DNA of 64,000 bases. It comes from Sthenelais limicola. Taxonomy: Eukaryota; Annelida; Polychaeta; Phyllodocida; Sigalionidae. The position numbers and the translations under genes are program-made. Under the pieces are notes generated by a model. That model saw nothing but the letters and a program-made list of their open reading frames with translations. It did no database searches and was not told the DNA's origin. Of this stretch, positions 1-12,649 are shown one piece after another. The stretch lies in the NCBI GenBank assembly GCA_942159475.1, contig OW804095.1, positions 70,708,773 through 70,772,772 on the forward strand, given 5' to 3'. How positions within the stretch are numbered: the first letter of the stretch is position 1; every line of letters starts with the position of its first letter.

Positions 1-1209
1 ATGAGATCCTCAGAAACACATACAGGCATGTTTTTTTGAACACATAGATATCAAAGACTGGAAAAGTGAATGGTATTATTTGTTCACAGTTAGTAAAAGA
101 TTGGCAGCACAGTGAAGCCAGTATAGCATTTAGAAAGAAAAGCTTTTCTATAATCAGCAGAGCTATACCTCTGATTGTAATATAGGGCGCATCAACACAA
201 ATGTTCAATAAATAATGTGATACAAATGAACAACCAGTTCGCCGGATAAGGAATATGTCATAAATTGTACAAACGATGAATACGCGGTTGACAAATTGAT
301 TTCAATGATTCGAATATTTATTCCACTCACTTATCTTTATAACAGTTGAAATTTATATAAATAATTCTGATGTCATGATAAGCTTGTGGATCAGTTCTTT
401 GGCAACATAGTGGCTAATTTTTGCTCCGAACTCACTTTGATAGAATCGCTTGGTCGTATAATAACAGACGGTCCTTTTCAATCCAATTTATAACAAATAA
501 AGTAATTTTAGGTTCGGATGTCCTTATTTCTTTCATGGGTCGGTGAATGTGGGCAACTCTGGGGCGCCCAGTGCCAGCCAGCATAGAAATAACGTGGGTG
601 TGAGTCCATTCACAAAGGGCTGAGTTAACTTGTTTTGGTGATACATATCGCCTACGCACCGAGAAAGCCATGTATGGATTTAAACATGATGGATTGTCAC
701 CCGTGCGGCTCGGACCCGGCTCACTTCTTGCCTCTGCCTTGCCTTCAATCGATCCTAGCAGCACATCCTGGAGTCGTGAGGTGTGTGAACTTTAGTGTGA
801 CCCCTCTCCTGCGGATCCCACCACATGTACCAACAGCACCCTGTAGAGACATTCCTCCAGTGAATTATGCCCTTTATCGAAAGTGCATTGTACGTGAGTG
901 TACATTCACTTATGAACCCAGATAGCTCCAGGGCCCCATTTCAGTGCACCAGCATCTATACATACATGTATACATTCGGTCTAGAGCAGCATCTATACAT
1001 TACATGTTGTATTCGGGCATGTATTCCGTCTGAGGGGGACCAGTGGACCACCATCATTATCAATGATGTTTTTACCTCTGTGTACGAACCTGGCAGTCTA
1101 CCCACATGTTGGCACTGCCCTTCAGTTGAAGATGATTAATATCATGTCTATAGCTGACTTAAATAAATATCATCGGGTACATACAAATAAATACACATAA
1201 AGAGATCGT
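1..1209. other. Left edge, no gene recognised
   Basis: Short ORFs here have no recognisable domain and overlap on both strands, so I do not call them. A small imperfect tandem duplication of about 37 bp, each copy beginning GCATCTATACAT, lies near 951-1020. AATAAA-like words are frequent because the DNA is AT-rich and are not assigned. Confidence 0.4.
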
Positions 1210-1746
1210 TCATTCCTCCTCTAATGCTGGGAGTAATAATGACTTATCTACGGGTGACCTGCACAAGGGTGACGATGGTCGACGAGGGTTTCTCAAGCCT
1301 AAAATTGGTGAAGGTTGTGATTCTATTGATGTCCTAGTCAATTGTGCTAGCTTTGATACCCATTTGTCCATCTCCTCTCTGCTAGACACCTCAAAGGTAA
1401 ACACAGATCCCTCCATGTCCCTAGGGATTATTTGGAACATATGTTGCTGCCTTTGTTTATTGTCGTTAGAGTCATTCTGGCCAGCAGGTAGACCTTTTAT
1501 CGTACAGTTTCTCAGTGTGATACAGCCACATTCTTTAGACATGATCCTATCCTGTCCAAGAACTGCAAAACTTCCATATGATGACTTGTACACTTTAAGA
1601 ATAATCCTAATTTTCTGTGTAATTTCTCCTATTCCTTGAACCATCGTCAAACGGCCAGAAAGGCAAGGCAGCCCTTCTTTCGAGCCTTGGGATATGAGAG
1701 AAGGAGCCATGTGTTGTTCCACGTTGGAATAGAAATGTTGCTTCAT
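1210..1746 (-). CDS. PH-domain protein, 178 aa
   Basis: A single open frame encodes 178 residues. Residues about 30-135 look like a pleckstrin-homology domain: beta strands around KIRIILKVYKSSYGSFAVL and CGCITLRNCTIK, then a hydrophilic loop (GQNDSNDNKQRQQ), FQIIP, VFTFEV and a C-terminal helix EEMDKWVSKL with the near-invariant tryptophan. PH domains usually bind phosphoinositides or proteins at membranes. The C-terminal 40 residues are Pro/Ser-rich with repeated SP sites. An in-frame TAG lies just upstream of the first ATG, supporting this start. That TAG also resembles an acceptor (GATTAG), so a 5' exon upstream is possible. No partner gene is adjacent. Ligand and subfamily cannot be named. 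Confidence 0.6.
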   Translation of the reverse strand: MKQHFYSNVEQHMAPSLISQGSKEGLPCLSGRLTMVQGIGEITQKIRIILKVYKSSYGSFAVLGQDRIMSKECGCITLRNCTIKGLPAGQNDSNDNKQRQQHMFQIIPRDMEGSVFTFEVSSREEMDKWVSKLAQLTRTSIESQPSPILGLRNPRRPSSPLCRSPVDKSLLLPALEEE

Positions 1747-2075
1747 TCTCCGTTTCTAATCAGCGATTGTTCTTATCAGCAGATAGATAATAGTTGTCAA
1801 TGCCAATGTTTCTTATATATAGGCCTATCGAGCTTGTTAAACCTCCCCGAAGATTAGGAAACCGACAGCTGTATTTCCAATCTATCCGTATTGGGGATTT
1901 GCAACTTCGATCCCGGTTGACAATCCGATAAATCCAGATAAGATTGTTGCGGTACCATTCATGTAGCAAAATGTCTACAGTCAGGCTGAACCGTCCAAGC
2001 GAGCATCCCACGTGTTCTCTCGATCTCTCACGCCTCTCTGTCTGAGCGTTCTTGTGGTCCACTCACTTCATGGTG

Positions 2076-2085
2076 CTATATATAG
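2076..2085 (-). promoter_or_regulatory. Possible TATA box for the PH-domain gene
   Basis: The palindromic CTATATATAG lies about 330 bp upstream of the minus-strand PH-domain ATG. The motif is common in AT-rich DNA and reads the same on both strands, so the assignment rests on position alone. Confidence 0.25.
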
Positions 2086-2089
2086 AAGC

Positions 2090-5050
2090 CTTCTACGTCA
2101 CGACTGGTGAGACACGATCCTATTGGCTGGCTTATTGGCGAGGCGGATCCATGCATGGAGCGATGGATGTACACCTCACGTGAAATATAAATATTTTGCT
2201 GTCAGCATGCGTGGTCTATACCCAGCGTTTGAGAACCATCTGGGTTTCCCTTATTTTCCGAATGAAATGATCATCTTGGACTAGCGCGTGATTTGGGATT
2301 TCCTTCAACATTAAAACGTGTCTCAGGCGAGGGAAGTACAAAAGAATATTCTTCCCTAGTCAGGCGTAAAATTTACTATTGATCAGAGATTCGTGTGTCA
2401 TTTGATGGAATAGACCCATCGTCAGGGGGAAAGCCTCTGCATCAGCATCTCACAATAAAATCGATGTTTATTTTCTGTGAGGACATTCGGGGTCGAAAGT
2501 GTACATGTATCTATACCCCTCTCTAATACCCTGGCATTTCCCAACATTCAACCTAACCTGATAGCCTGATGCAATACATATATTTCTTTGCACGTGATTG
2601 ACTTCGCAACTTTAATTCCTAGCTGATTCAATGAATAGAAGTAGGCTTATATGTATTGGCCTAATTGATTTATTTTTGTTTTGTTTTTGTAAAATTGTTT
2701 TATTCCGTTTATCCTGCCAACGCGACATCTAATTGATTTATTAATAACATGTCAACTTTCAAAATGTTCTTGCAATCCTCATTGATCAAATGGATGAACA
2801 AATACACAATTTACACTATATTGGCAATGAGTATACAAATATAAAACATAGTGATAAATAAAATGGTTCAAACCACCATGTTTCTTACATCATATGTAGT
2901 TTATTCATAAATATACATCTTGGCGTAAAATCACATTTACTGTAAAAAAAATCCTTTCAATCAATGCCTTTAATATTTGTAGATATTCCATACATGCATA
3001 TATGAGGTCAATTGTTGGAATCATTTGATCATAACGGTACTGTGCATATTTGTGCCAGTATCAATGAATAGACTTCATGAATGAGTGGGCTGGTGTGTAT
3101 AATTGGCTGGGCGCAAATATGTACTCCCTGATACGTTCTGTGGGGGTATGTAAACGCAGGGTGGAGTCAACGGGTAGAAAAGTATGCTTCCAGCAATAAC
3201 TGCAGTCCAAGGATTGTGTAGGTTATAACACTATCTATTTAGTACACTGGGATGGATCATAATTATCCAAATGATCACGAATATTGTAACTAACATTCAT
3301 ATATGTCGATACAACTTTGTAAAAGACGTTTTTGGATTAATGGACGTAAAAGATACTATGTAAATAAAAACAGAAATAGCCATGTTTGGGCGGAAAAGTG
3401 ATTATGAATGATACCGAATATAAATAAAAAAGAACTTATCACGGGGTGCATCCGTGTTAGATAAAGATACTATCACCCCTAGTGATACCATGGGGAGGTT
3501 AGGTAAACAGATACAATGGATCAATTATTGATTGACTATTGGTATCCGATACCTCCGATTGGGTCCATTGAAGGTTGCGACCCCAGGGAAGCTGATGGTT
3601 TCTACAATTTAAATAAGATCCCGCTTCATATTTGGTGCAATTTATTATAGGATCTTTTGGAATATATGCCCCATGTGACTACAATGACATAAGTGACTTC
3701 CAAACAAAGTGAACAATAAAGGATAACCTCACCGTCCACACATATTAGTCATTCCCCTTTCATTCTTTGTAGTTCTCCCAATTGGTTAGCCATGTATGAA
3801 TAATGATCGCCTAGTATAACTCTATAACTATAACTAATATAAGGGGTAGAATCAAATTGTAAAAAAGTTATATTTGAATTACGGATATATATTGGAACTT
3901 TATTTGGTATAATTTGATATTTGGTAATAAGTAAGGTTAGCAGACAAGCTATAGGGGGATTAACTCTTGTGTATTGGGCGGCGTTAGCACCTGTAACTAG
4001 CCTAACAGCTACCCCTGTGTATATTTCTATGTTTTAGCTTGTGCAACGATCATGTGACCCCTGTACTTTCTTTTTCTCCCGTGATATATTAGCTTAAGAG
4101 AATTCTCCTTGGTTACTCCTGGGTATACTTCAGAGTACCACGGTGTTATACCATATGAAATGTCTGTTTATCTTATGCAGAGTTAGACTTAGAAGTAAGG
4201 ACTTAGACAGTAGTAAGTCAGAACAGAATCAACATGGAGTGAGAAGCAAGTTAATATCAAGCTAGTTCTGAACTAGCCATATTGCTGTATATGTGCTTTT
4301 GATCTACTGAAATACAAGTTACTACAAACAGGATTTGACTCATCATATTTCATCATTATTTGAATGTTATCTTAACAAAATGGTGATCAATCTGGGAAGA
4401 GTACAGCCTACATCACGTTTAACACTGAATGACCATACAAGGCTGGTGCCAGTATTGGTAAATGCAACACATCTTATATTATTATATGAATCAAAATGTT
4501 TTTCAAATATTGAAACATAGTCAACGGTGCCATAAAAGTTAATAATATGTTTTATCTTGGTCCTCACTCCATGCAGCATGTTTTCTGGAATGGGGTAATT
4601 TGATTGATGTAAGCTGTAGATATCTGTATCTTCTTTAATAAACTGGGCGAAGATTCACCTCCTAACCCCCCCCCCCCCCCCCCGATCCCCCCAACCACAC
4701 TCCCCAACCCGCTCCTCCCCAACACGCAATATCTTTGGAGCACCTCAGGCAGCCATGATGTCGGTCTCTCATTGCTCCAAGTAGAGACACTTCATATGTT
4801 TTCGACAGCTGTAACTATTTATTGTCATGACTTCTTCATTTTTACATTCTCCGTTTTTTTTAATAAAAACTGTGAATGTTAATGAATCGGGTACCATTCT
4901 GTCAATCATACTGAATAGCAAGTTGTTGTTATAGATTTTGGCGTTGTGTCAGGTGTGAGTGTGGACACTTATCTGGAAGGATATCTCGATGCCCATCTCT
5001 GATATCTAATTCACGCAACCACTCCTAACCTTGCACCTATACAAGGACTG
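2090..5050. other. AT-rich intergenic DNA with a poly(C) run
   Basis: No coding exon can be supported. The ORFs at 4335-4579 overlap on opposite strands and have no domain character. A homopolymer of 18 C lies at 4666-4683, followed by C-rich DNA. Confidence 0.4.
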
Positions 5051-5057
5051 TTTGATT

Positions 5058-5300
5058 GACAACCTTCTACCTTCCCTGCAGTAAATCCCTGAAGTTTATG
5101 ACACCCCTCCCACCACCTCTTCCACCTGTCAATCAAAATCATCCTCTCCCCTATTGGTCAAACTGAGCCACTATTGGTAAGGAGGTGAAGGACTATGACA
5201 TGCCTCCTCCTGGTGTGGTGGTGGTGGTGTGGTCTCATCCTTTCCCCTATTGGTCAAACTGAGCCACTATTGGTGAGGAGTTGAAGGACCAACTGGAGTA
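5058..5300. repeat. 97-bp imperfect tandem duplication
   Basis: A segment beginning CCCTATTGGTCAAACTGAGC occurs near 5150 and again near 5247. The copies are separated by a GTGGTGGTGGTG stretch. A related sequence around CTGCAGTAAATCC is found near 5078 and again, diverged, near 5985, so the neighbourhood has been duplicated more than once. Confidence 0.6.
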
Positions 5301-5427
5301 TGGTTTGGTATTCTCAACTAACTGTATTCTGAGTTAGTAATAAGAACTCATTGTTGAGCATTTTTGTTAAAGTTCATGAATCTGAACTAAGTCATTTAAT
5401 TGCTCCAAACCACAAAGGTAATAATCA

Positions 5428-5656
5428 CTTTTTTTTTTCGACCCAACTTCTTTTTCGAACTTTTTTTTTGACCAACTTTTTTTCCGACCAACTATTTTTC
5501 CAACCAAGTTTTTTTTCGACCCAACTATCTTTTCGACCCAACTATTTTTTCAACCAACTTTTTTTTCAACCAACTTTTTTTTCAACCAATTACTATCTTT
5601 TCGACCAACTTTTTCCGACAGTTTTTTTTCGACCAACTTTTTTTCTGACCAACAGT
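5428..5656 (+). repeat. T-rich minisatellite, unit about 15-17 bp
   Basis: Repeated units of the type TTTTTTTCGACCAACT vary in T-run length and in the CGACC/CAACC dinucleotides. The open frame across it (103 residues of F, T, N, Q and L) is a translation of the repeat, not a gene. Confidence 0.75.
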
Positions 5657-6120
5657 GCGTAATTCTGTCATGTTATAAATGAACAAATATGGTTGGAATC
5701 ATGAGAAATTTGCTGATTTGGATTGGAGGTATGCTTTATTTCATTGGATATGTCCTTGCGATGGTTAATTCTAAGCCTTATACACATTGCCACACTCGGC
5801 AGACGTAAATACCATATTATCGCCCACTGTTAAAAATAATCGTTAAGCGATAAACCTTTAAACTCCTCTCCTGCCCAACTTTTTGCTTCAGTTTTACTGA
5901 AGTCTTTAGTCGATTAATCAAAAATAAACGTTCTCAACCTATAAACTTAAAACCTTCCTTGTTAGATGGACAACTTGCTACCTTCACTGCAGTAAATCCA
6001 TGAAGGCCACTGTATAGCTTTAGAGAAGACACCCATTTAGAGAGGACACCCATGCATGTGTGTGCCTTCTGTAGTCTGCATACATTAACCCATTTCCTTG
6101 ACCCTAAACATGCCATATTT

Positions 6121-6790
6121 AACATCCCGATGGGCAATTGAACGCAATTAATGCGCAAAAAGACCAGCGCATACTGAAGCGCACAATAACTGAGTTGACC
6201 ATAGCCACTTATTACGCTTTTTTTGTTGCAGTTTCTAACGCTTAGGTTTGCGCAAACTTGATGCGAATGATTAGCGCGACACTGACAACTAAAGTATGCG
6301 CAAACCTTTTGCGGAATAGGAGCGCACAATTACTGAGTTGAGCGTAGCCATTTATTACGCTTTATTTGTTGCAGTTACCAATGCTTAGGTTCGCGCAAAC
6401 TTGATGCACATTAATATCGCGATAGAAGAGCAATAATGTATGCACCACACCTTTTGCGGCTGAAAAGCGCTCATTATGCGGATACACAAGTTCCTGAAAT
6501 ATGCGCAAATCATTTTAGCATATATATTGCCAATATTATGCGCACGAAAAGTCCTTTACCCTTACTTATTATTGCGTATGTATTGCGGTTATATTACGCA
6601 CTGAACTGTGCATAAATTATGTGCACGAAAAGTCCTTTATAGTTACTTATTATTGCGTATGTATTGCGGTTATATTATGCACTGAACTGTGCGCAAATTA
6701 TGCGCACGAAAGTCGTTTTATTATCGCGTATGTATTGCGGTGTATACTGCACTGAACTGTGCGCAAATGCGTTTGCATGTAAATTGCATC
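6121..6790. repeat. Left subterminal repeat array
   Basis: Two copies of a ~143-bp unit (GCGCACAATNACTGAGTTGA, near 6179 and 6322) are followed by three copies of a ~81-bp unit (GCACGAAA-AGTC, near 6542, 6623 and 6704). The second unit includes TATTGCGGTTATATTA. The words TGCGCAA and GCGCA recur throughout. ORFs crossing this array are translations of repeats. Confidence 0.7.
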
Positions 6791-7699
6791 TATTATGCAC
6801 ATAACTAATGTTGATCCAATCATACCTTAAAAATAAAAAACAATGAAACAATGGCGAATACAATATTATTTCTTTAGTAACTTTATTAGAACAAAATGAA
6901 CATTCATATATACATTTATATATTATCATAGCTGGTCATAAAAGATTCATTATAGTGAAGTCAACTAGTAAAACCATAAATATCAGCTGAATACCCTGAA
7001 TACATTTGAAAATACATAAACGAAAGACAGTTGCTTTTCGTGTGTACTATAAATAATCTCTTAAACCAGCACAGCACCAAATAATTGTCCTCAGCACCAC
7101 AACCCCCACTCTAAACTATATTTGCAAATATCCACTAAAAAATATATTTAATCAATACATTACTCAGAGACTTCCGGTTGAGCTTTTGTACACGGTAGAC
7201 GTTGAGCTCTAGGCTCGTTTCTTTTTCAGGAAATACATAGGAAGTTGTCCGGACCAAGGCTTGAAAAGTTATATATCTCCTGATGAAGGTATATAGAATT
7301 CACAGAACTGATTTTAGCAGCTCAAGAGTGTCGGATTTAGTCATTATTGGGATATCTATGTGAGGGTGGTTGCGTGAGAAGGAGTGATTCCGATTCTAGC
7401 TTCCCGCTCAAACACCATGCTAGCCACCACTTAGGACCTTACGAAAATCAATAGATAGACAACATAGGCTGAAAATAAGAAGTCGGATTATCCCTCAGTT
7501 ATGGATTAAAGGATTGTGTGGATTTACTGTGTTGTTGTGGACAGAATTACAGTTGTACAGTGATTGTTAGAACTTTATTTTGCCGGTACCAAATTCTCCC
7601 TATATGTACAAGCCATCTGCGCATGTGCATGACCAAACGGAAAGAGGGACAGAAGAACATAAACATCCGGTTCAGATTGTTGCCATCTAACAAAAGTAT

Positions 7700-8191
7700 A
7701 TGTCTGATAACGAAATGGCAGAAACCATTTCAAACGCAGAAGTTATGGCTATGTTGATAGAAATATCTAAGCAGCTGGAGGACTCAACACCCAAAGTCGA
7801 GTCAACAACTATTGCATACTCATCTCAAATTGAAAATGTTAACGCCAGGAATTTGGACGAAATAAAGAGAGAAGATGAGGATAAGCCTAACAAAATCGAA
7901 GAGATCAAGCTTCCCATGATCAAGATAAGTGATGAAAATGCTAAAGAACCCTTGGCAAAACAAGTGAAAGCATTGGAAAGGAACCGCATCCTTGGTGGTG
8001 ACAATGAAGCAGCCCTGATTAATATCTCAGTAAATCTCTTGGAGGATATGATAGGTGCCCTAAGTGACATCAAATATGTTTCTGGTACGAGCACAGGAAT
8101 GACAAATGTCTGGGACTGGGTGAGAAGAGAGAATCTCCTCAATGAACAAGAAGGAAAGGTGCAAAAGCCTGTATACGTATATATGGTTTAA
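7700..8191 (+). CDS. Unknown acidic protein of the retroposed copy, 163 aa
   Basis: An uninterrupted 163-residue frame starts at MSDNEMAE. It is rich in E, D, K, I and N, with helical, coiled-coil-like segments (for example AMLIEISKQLED and DEIKREDEDKPNKIEEIK) and ends VYVYMV. I recognise no domain. There is no intron because the segment is a retroposed copy. The frame is intact, which is consistent with recent insertion or function, though the C-terminus could be truncated relative to its source. Lack of a recognised family makes coding status uncertain. Confidence 0.45.
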   Translation: MSDNEMAETISNAEVMAMLIEISKQLEDSTPKVESTTIAYSSQIENVNARNLDEIKREDEDKPNKIEEIKLPMIKISDENAKEPLAKQVKALERNRILGGDNEAALINISVNLLEDMIGALSDIKYVSGTSTGMTNVWDWVRRENLLNEQEGKVQKPVYVYMV

Positions 8192-8354
8192 AAGGGACTT
8201 ATGCACTTGGTGGAAAGGGGACGAGATGGGGTGAACCAGGACTTTCTAAGATGGCAGATGCTAATGTTTATTGCTATTTTAATTCGATAACTTGAGCTGA
8301 AATGTTTGTGTATGCTAGATTGTTTATCTAATGACATGGACTTGAATAATTGCC

Positions 8355-8702
8355 AGTATGCTGAATAATGTAGTTTGTTGAATTTGATAACAGATTAATT
8401 GGTATGATATATTTTGAATATGATTAGAGATCAGTCATGTGAAAAATGATGAATATAGCAGTTTTGAGAATCGATTGTTTTAACAAAAGGAAGATGATGT
8501 TTGCTTGATTGGATACAAAAAAAAACCTAGTATGCTGAATAATGTAGTTTGTTGAATTTGATAACAGACTAATTGGTATGATATATTTTGAATATGATTA
8601 GAGATCAGTCATGTGAAAAATGATGAATATAGCAGTTTTGAGAATCGATTGTTTTAACAAAAAGAAGATGATGTTTGCTTGATTGGATACAAAAAAAGGC
8701 TA
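8355..8702 (+). repeat. 174-bp tandem duplication in the retrocopy 3' part
   Basis: Two nearly identical copies begin AGTATGCTGAATAATG at 8355 and 8529. Each ends in an A run (GATACAAAAAAA). The very low divergence suggests a recent duplication, either in the source transcript or after insertion. Confidence 0.8.
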
Positions 8703-9126
8703 GCCTATACGATAGCTCCCTTTTAAATATGTTGCACAGAAGAGAGATTCACTTCGCTATAAATGATTAAAGCTGTCATAGTGAATGCCCATGAGCTGTA
8801 GTGAGCTGACCTTTGTTTAGTGGAAATTCACAAAGAAAATCTATAATGTCATGTTTATGGTGGAATAAAGACCCGGTGTTGGGAAAAAAAAAAAAAATAC
8901 ATTACTCAGAACAAATATGTACATCGCGTAGTAAATAAATGCTAGCTGCCTCTCTGATCTTTGCTCTTTCTCATTTTGGAAGCATCTGAACAAGAGGCAA
9001 CTTAAGATTTAAGATTTAAGTCATCAGCAATATGATATGATATTCAATTTCAAAAAGAGCTTTTGCATTCATAATTTACCTATAAAATTGACATAAAAGT
9101 ATGAAGCTGGGGACTTCTGCCCAAGG

Positions 9127-9302
9127 TGGCTAGATAATCATATATAATGACATTTTAGATAGACGGTACATTCGAATTTTACTCAACAGTATCATTGTCG
9201 CCTTCCATTTGTTTTGGCTAGATAAACATATATTATGACATTTTAGATAGACGGTACATTCGAATTTTACTCAACGCTATCATGGTCATCTTCCATTCGT
9301 TT
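9127..9302 (-). repeat. 88-bp tandem duplication covering the 3' end of the DUF4806-like gene
   Basis: The segment GGCTAGATAA ... TTCGAATTTTACTCAAC ... CTTCCATT is present twice, at about 9127-9214 and 9215-9302. The right copy contains the stop codon and last codons of the minus-strand gene. The left copy is therefore a duplicated coding end lying in its 3' flank. Confidence 0.7.
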
Positions 9303-12300
9303 TTCGCCATCATCGCCTGCAGTACGACGGCGTTCAGCCTCTTCCCTCCGCTTTTCCATTCTACTTGTGGCATCCTCACGGTGTTTAATCTTTCCTTCTG
9401 CAGCTCTCAGGTTTTCACTTATTGCCTTGTTGACCTTCTTGTGTAAAGCCTTATCATTGGCAAATTGTGCTCGTATTGCATCTGTGTGAATATACCAATC
9501 ATAGTAATGATAATTAATATACTTATATCGTAAGACACAATTTTAATTTTTTAGCCAATAGATGTTAGCAAGAATATATTTTGGAAAATATGTCTGATCA
9601 CCTTGAATTGGTTATTATCTTAAATTGTGGGATGATCGCAAGTATAAAGGTTAATTTACTGTAGACACGGATCCAAAACAAAATGATATATATATTGGTC
9701 CCCCTTCTATGTTCAATATGTAATTGGGAGAATTCGATCATTATTCATAATTAGCTATATCAATTATTAGATTATATTTTGTTGTTATAATTTGCAAGTG
9801 AGATATGTTATTTCTAGTTAAAAATGTCAACTTTTTTTAACATAAAACTTCAATTTAACTCACCCATAACAACTCCATACAACTTGTAGGTGTTGAATGC
9901 TACCTTCTTGTTTGTCCCACGTACATTGAAATGACGAGCGGCCAGTGGGTCCATCAAGCGATTCAAAACCTTGTGTACTGCCTTCCCTGTGTCGTCTCCT
10001 CCACAGTGTGACAAAAACTCGACCTGAAATGCCATTGGGCACCACATTAATATAATAGTGAAGTCATAATAATTATCATAGATCATACACTCTGTCCAGC
10101 CTCTGTAGAACCAAGACTTCAAAGAGTGCCGGTATAGGCTAGCATTGCGGTTCTGGTTCTTAAAAAGGCTGGACAGGGTATAGATATCATATCAAACATA
10201 ATTTATGATCATAATTTTTATAATTACCACCTCAATATGATATACTTATCTCTATATTGCAATCAAATTGTAGCTATTTACTTTATATTTATATACAGGT
10301 ACAAAATTGAATACTATTTCCATTTCTTGTCACTTTTTCATAGCTCTGTTGACACACTGAAATCACATAATTATATACCTACCAAAGCTGCTCTCTTCCC
10401 ATTGTCAACCATATTCTCGTCCAGTTCATCCACCGCTTCTTTGGTTTTTAAGGGAGCGGGACACATATCATGGCCTCTTGAATATCCCCCTTCCTTGTCG
10501 CCCACACGTTTGGCCAACTTCTCTACTTGTCGTGAGAAAAGGTCGAATTTCTCCTCGAAAGATGAAAAGAAGGCATAGGACCGTCTTTCTAAATCTGAAT
10601 AAGGAATATACATGTTCTTTTAATATCCATGATCAATATATATTTTATCACGTCAAAAAACAGGTTCACCATTCACATATTGTATACAAATGAAGTTATA
10701 ACTTGAGTAAATGTAAATGATAATTCAATTTAATAATAACACTCTGTCTGACTATGTATATTAAATAATTGTCATCACCCTACTATTTATTAAATAATTT
10801 ACTCTCATCCACTTACTCTTCAAACTGTTCACAAGTGCAGCATCAGTGGGACTCCCTTCTATGACAGCAGCAGCTGGTGACTTGGAGATGTTTGCCTTTG
10901 TCGACGATGATGTTAGATCAATTCTGTTGATGTTATTTCTGGACGATTTTGGAGTAACAACTAGCTCTTGTTGTGTGGATCCCTGTTTTGACCCAGATCG
11001 TCGGTGTTCATTACTTGCTGGAGATACATGTTTTGACACAGATCGTCTGTCTTCATTACTCGATCCTGGAGATTTTGCATGACTTTCTCTGTGTGTTGTG
11101 CCTGTTTGCTTACGAATGTCCATCAGTTTTAACCCAGGGCTGTCCATATTTGTGGACGATGTTTGCTTCATATGTCCATCTGTTGTTCTGACCCAGATGT
11201 GTGGTCTGCAATAATTGTGGGAGATGGTGTCTCAGCACTAACCATGGGAGATGATGGCCTGGTCATTATCTCTTGTGACCCATTTAATTTTGTTGGAGAT
11301 GATGGACTGCTGTCCATCTGTTTTGACCCATGTATATTTGCCTCATCCTCCGTACTGCTTTCACTTTGATTATCTTCAAAGTCACCCTCGTGAGACTCGC
11401 TACGTATATCTCCTTCTGAACACTCATCACTCTCCTGGCCACTTGCAGATCGATTTTCTACTTGTTCTACTTGGCCCTTGTTTTTCAAAAATGCAGTATT
11501 CAGCATTGATAGGTACCCTTTTTGTTTGCCCGCCCTTCTCGCAATCAATTTCCGTACCTGCCCTATTGCCCCAGCTGCAAATATGAAAAATAAATTTCAG
11601 TTAGCTATGTTCTTCTTGGACTTTTGGCATTGTTTTCAATTAGGAAAATGCCTAAGAAACAAATTGCTCTTTTTAGTATACGCCTGGAGACGCAATTATT
11701 TTAACCAACAAGAATATTGTTATGGTAAACATTATTATTAATGCATAAGCATATATAATTTTGTATCATGAGCAAATATAATATTTGCCACATAACATTT
11801 GCCATATAACATTTACAAAATACAAATTTAAATTCCAAATATATAGCTTACCATCCGGTTCCGCACTTCTTTTCTTACTGGATCTGGAGGGTCACGATCC
11901 TGCACTTTTTTGTTCTTGTGATCCTTCTGAGCTAGTTGTTGTCAGCTCATCCGACTCCTCATCAGATCTCCAGCTCTCTACAGAAAAAAATACACATCAT
12001 ATAAATATCAAAATTTTGTTTGCATTGACACTAACTTAATTAATAGATATTCATTGATTCATTATATATTGATTGATTATGTGGATACATCAATGCATAT
12101 AGCATTATTGAGGCACAATATTATTGTTATGTTGACATTAATTATAAGTCGATCCAGGTCTCCATATATATTGATTTTGTTATATAAACAGACATCTATA
12201 AAGGCAACTTATGCTTGACATGATAGTTCTTTACTTTCCATGTAATGCATCCCGGGTCTTGATAACTTTTTTGATGGACCAAGACGGCTTTGGCTCAGTT

Positions 12301-12452
12301 TGTTGCTCAAGATCCTTTTGTGCATCCAACTTGCTTGGCCAGCTAATATATAGTTCCCCAGTGTCCAATTGAGTCAGCCAATTTAATGGTACCCTGCGGA
12401 TCACACTTGCGCCATTTTCCTTCCAGGTAACGGTTCGATAATGCTTCGCCAT
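9267..12452 (-). pseudogene. DUF4806-like transposon-associated gene, decayed
   Basis: I assemble it on the minus strand from six exons: 12235-12452, 11852-11977, 10817-11574, 10383-10594, 9864-10023 and 9267-9481, all with GT-AG borders. The N-terminus (MAKHYRTVTWKENGASVIRR ... ISWPSKL) looks like the start of proteins that often carry DUF4806 in invertebrates. The middle is Ser/Asp/Glu-rich and disordered. The segment PAPLKTKEAVDELDE is followed by VLNRLMDPLAARHFNVRGT and GVVM, which resembles DUF4806. The C-terminus is a charged helix (KHREDATSRMEKRREEAERR) ending DSVE. Damage: the small exon 11852-11977 has an in-frame TGA in its only good frame and does not match phase. The long exon changes frame near 11168-11171. 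The function of DUF4806 is unknown. Its place beside a transposase suggests an accessory factor. Confidence 0.55.
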
Positions 12453-12649
12453 TCTGAAAGGGAATTTATTGTCAAAAACTTAATATTTTCATCACTGCTA
12501 AGAGGCACTACCAAAAGGGATGTATGTATAACAATTATACATCCATCAGACATCAACTAGTATATATAATATAATGTATACCTCGCCCTGCTTGAAAACG
12601 TGCAACTTCTGGAACGAACATATTTAAATTCCCTATACTCACTTGTCAT

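Larger units (their letters stand above)
7169..8895 (+). mobile_element. Retroposed mRNA copy (processed retrogene)
   Basis: A 15-bp direct repeat, AATACATTACTCAGA, flanks the segment at 7154-7168 and 8896-8910, as expected for a target-site duplication. The 3' end has AATAAA near 8864 followed about 15 bp later by an A run of about 14, so it looks like a polyadenylated transcript inserted by LINE machinery. It comprises a ~530-bp 5' leader, one ORF (7700-8191) and a ~700-bp 3' part. It lies inside the larger DNA transposon, so it was inserted later. Whether the source was a host gene or a retroelement transcript is not known. Confidence 0.7.

Noticed and set aside
5351..5662. Open frame of 103 residues rich in F, T, N and Q
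   Set aside because: It is a translation of the T-rich minisatellite, and the unit length explains the open frame.
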